Assembly (NCBI RefSeq): GCF_000015165.1
Contig: NC_009485.1
Span: 6,653,501 to 6,717,500, forward strand
Direction: 5' to 3'
Source: Bradyrhizobium sp. BTAi1
Lineage (GTDB): Bacteria > Pseudomonadota > Alphaproteobacteria > Rhizobiales > Xanthobacteraceae
Length of the DNA stretch: 64,000 bases
Part shown: in pieces, positions 62,869 through 64,000 of the stretch
Position numbering within the stretch: position 1 is the first letter of the stretch
Layout of the letters: each line of letters opens with the position of its first letter
Notes under the pieces: generated by a model
What the model was told of the DNA's origin: nothing
The model's input: only the letters and a program-made list of their open reading frames with translations
The model's database searches: none
Position numbers and translations under genes: made by a program

Positions 62869-63837
62869 TCACTCCCCGACAGTGCGCGCCAGGAAATCAT
62901 CGTAGCCCGCGACGACTTTATCAAGCTGCTCGAAATGCGGCATCGCCCCGGTCTGCATCACCTCGATCCGCCAGTTCGGCAGGCCTTCGACCGCATGCTT
63001 GCCGTGATAATCGACGAAGTCACCGCGCACGCCATGCACCATCCACACCGGCATGGCGAGCGCCTGGTAGAGCTTCAGCGCATGGACGCTGAACATGTAG
63101 CCGGACACGAAGGAATACGGCGCATTCTCGGCGCCGGGCTGGTGGGTGGTGATGTAGTCGTATTCGAGCAGGCCTTCATCGATTTCCTTGCGCCCGAACG
63201 TCTTGCGCAGGAAGAAGCGGATGCTGGCGCGCGAGGTCAGCAGCGAGAAGAAACGGTGTTTCCACAAAGGCACTGTGAAGATGTTACGCAGCCACGGCAT
63301 GGCGCGGGTCGCGTCCTTGTCCCCCCCTGTCTTGGCCGCCGCTTCCGCGCGGCGGTCGAAGCCGGTCGGGCTGATCAGCCCGAGCGTACGAAACAGGTTC
63401 GCCGCCTCGGTGCCGGCGCGCGCGGCGAATTCGCAGCTGAGCGACAGCGCGATGGCGTCGATCGGCGTATCGTCGTGACGGCGGCGAATCTCATTGGCCG
63501 CGAGCAGGACCGCATCAGTCATCAGGCGCGGCGTGTAGATCCGGTCGGCGCGGTCCGACAGGCCGAAACCGGGCAGATCGAGCGCATAGATCGGCCGCGT
63601 GTGGCGATAATGCTCGAACAGCGGCTTCATCTCATAGGCGGTGGCAGCAGCATTGACGCTGTGAATCAAGAGCAGCGGGCGCTGCTCAGAGGGCGCGGCC
63701 GGACCGTCGCCATAGCAGGTGATGCGTCCGGTGCGCGCATCGGCCAGTTCGAAACGCGGTGCCGCCAGCGGCGGCGGCATCGTCACGGCGCGCGGAACCG
63801 CGGCATGATCACTCTGGGTGGCCGAAGTGATCTGCAT
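62869..63837 (-). CDS. Alpha/beta hydrolase with unusual nucleophile elbow
   Basis: 322 residues. The fold is readable: oxyanion region LLLIHSVNAAATAYEM, YALDLPGFGLSDRADR, a late acidic loop (VRGDFVDY) and the catalytic His in AMPHFEQL. The nucleophile elbow reads ALSLSCEF instead of G-x-S-x-G, so activity may be altered. AGGAG precedes the ATG at 63837. It is probably co-transcribed with bchO. The substrate is unknown; a role in bacteriochlorophyll metabolism is only suggested by position. Confidence 0.75.
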   Translation of the reverse strand: MQITSATQSDHAAVPRAVTMPPPLAAPRFELADARTGRITCYGDGPAAPSEQRPLLLIHSVNAAATAYEMKPLFEHYRHTRPIYALDLPGFGLSDRADRIYTPRLMTDAVLLAANEIRRRHDDTPIDAIALSLSCEFAARAGTEAANLFRTLGLISPTGFDRRAEAAAKTGGDKDATRAMPWLRNIFTVPLWKHRFFSLLTSRASIRFFLRKTFGRKEIDEGLLEYDYITTHQPGAENAPYSFVSGYMFSVHALKLYQALAMPVWMVHGVRGDFVDYHGKHAVEGLPNWRIEVMQTGAMPHFEQLDKVVAGYDDFLARTVGE

Positions 63838-63938
63838 GCCGTGCTCCTGTGTGACGATTTCGTGTCGAAGGCCAGCGCCGCCCGCATCCGATCCAGGGCG
63901 AGCATAACGATGACGGGCGCTCTTGTCAGTCGTTGTTG

Positions 63939-63965
63939 GGAACGCCGCTTGACGCCCGGCGTTCC
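63939..63965 (-). terminator. Hairpin upstream of the alpha/beta hydrolase gene
   Basis: GGAACGCCG (63939-63947) pairs perfectly with CGGCGTTCC (63957-63965) around a nine-base loop, directly after a possible stop codon of the preceding gene. There is no strong T-run, so termination is possible but not certain. Confidence 0.5.
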
Positions 63966-63972
63966 ACAATCG

Positions 63973-64000
63973 TCAGCCGCGGCTGGCCTCGGCCATCACC
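63973..64000 (-). CDS. Possible C-terminal tail of the next upstream gene
   Basis: The last bases read on the minus strand as an open frame ending VMAEASRG and a TGA at 63975-63973, followed by a hairpin. Too short to name; bchD is a guess from common gene order only. Confidence 0.25.

Overview
The window carries a complete photosynthesis gene cluster with a Calvin-cycle operon on its left flank. It matches a photosynthetic, stem- or root-nodulating Bradyrhizobium (ORS278/BTAi1 type). The base composition is GC-rich and alphaproteobacterial. The photosynthesis gene order is the purple-bacterial one, there is a plant-type bacteriophytochrome next to a ppsR gene, and RuBisCO is the red-type form IC with its CbbX activase. 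The strain assignment is inference from gene content and order, not from a database match.

Layout. Positions 1-6400 are flank: an oxyR-like gene divergent from katG, a lytic transglycosylase, and a small envelope module (patatin-like lipoprotein, PepSY protein, TetR regulator). Positions 6400-16400 hold the Calvin-cycle operon cbbF-P-T-A-L-S-X-Y on the minus strand, with divergent cbbR. Positions 16400-34650 are a long minus-strand superoperon. Read in transcription order it is bchF-N-B-H-L-M, lhaA, puhA-B-C, a 101-codon gene, acsF, puhE, hemA, then bchE and bchJ under a separate promoter. Positions 34800-41000 on the plus strand hold ppaA(aerR), ppsR1, bchG, a pucC-family gene (bch2), bchP and a small membrane protein gene. 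A minus-strand cytochrome c2 gene, plus-strand ppsR2-bphP and a minus-strand heme oxygenase gene follow. Positions 46265-55253 are the minus-strand operon crtF, bchC-X-Y-Z, pufQ-B-A-L-M, with the heme oxygenase gene at its end. Positions 55577-61878 hold the carotenoid genes (crtE minus; crtD and crtC plus; crtB and crtI minus). bchO and a second alpha/beta hydrolase gene close the window.

How it works together. HemA starts tetrapyrrole synthesis. BchH begins the bacteriochlorophyll branch, but its partners BchI and BchD are not in the window. AcsF (oxygen-dependent) and BchE (oxygen-independent) are alternative ring-E cyclases. BchNBL, BchXYZ, BchF, BchC, BchG and BchP finish the pigment. 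Crt proteins make a spirilloxanthin-type carotenoid. Puf and Puh proteins form the reaction center and LH1, and cytochrome c2 re-reduces it. Two PpsR proteins, PpaA/AerR and a biliverdin-binding bacteriophytochrome are the regulators. I can read TGT-N12-ACA PpsR boxes, often in pairs, at the bchE, bchF/ppaA, crtF-bchC and crtE/crtD junctions, and degenerate ones at crtI. A FixK/FNR-like box lies at bchE. Heme oxygenase, at the end of the puf operon and convergent with bphP, would supply the phytochrome chromophore.

No tRNA, rRNA, insertion sequence or CRISPR array was seen. Two palindromic interspersed repeats, one short tandem repeat and several strong intercistronic hairpins are present. 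Not in the window: bchI/bchD, pufC, pufX, crtA and LH2 (puc) genes.
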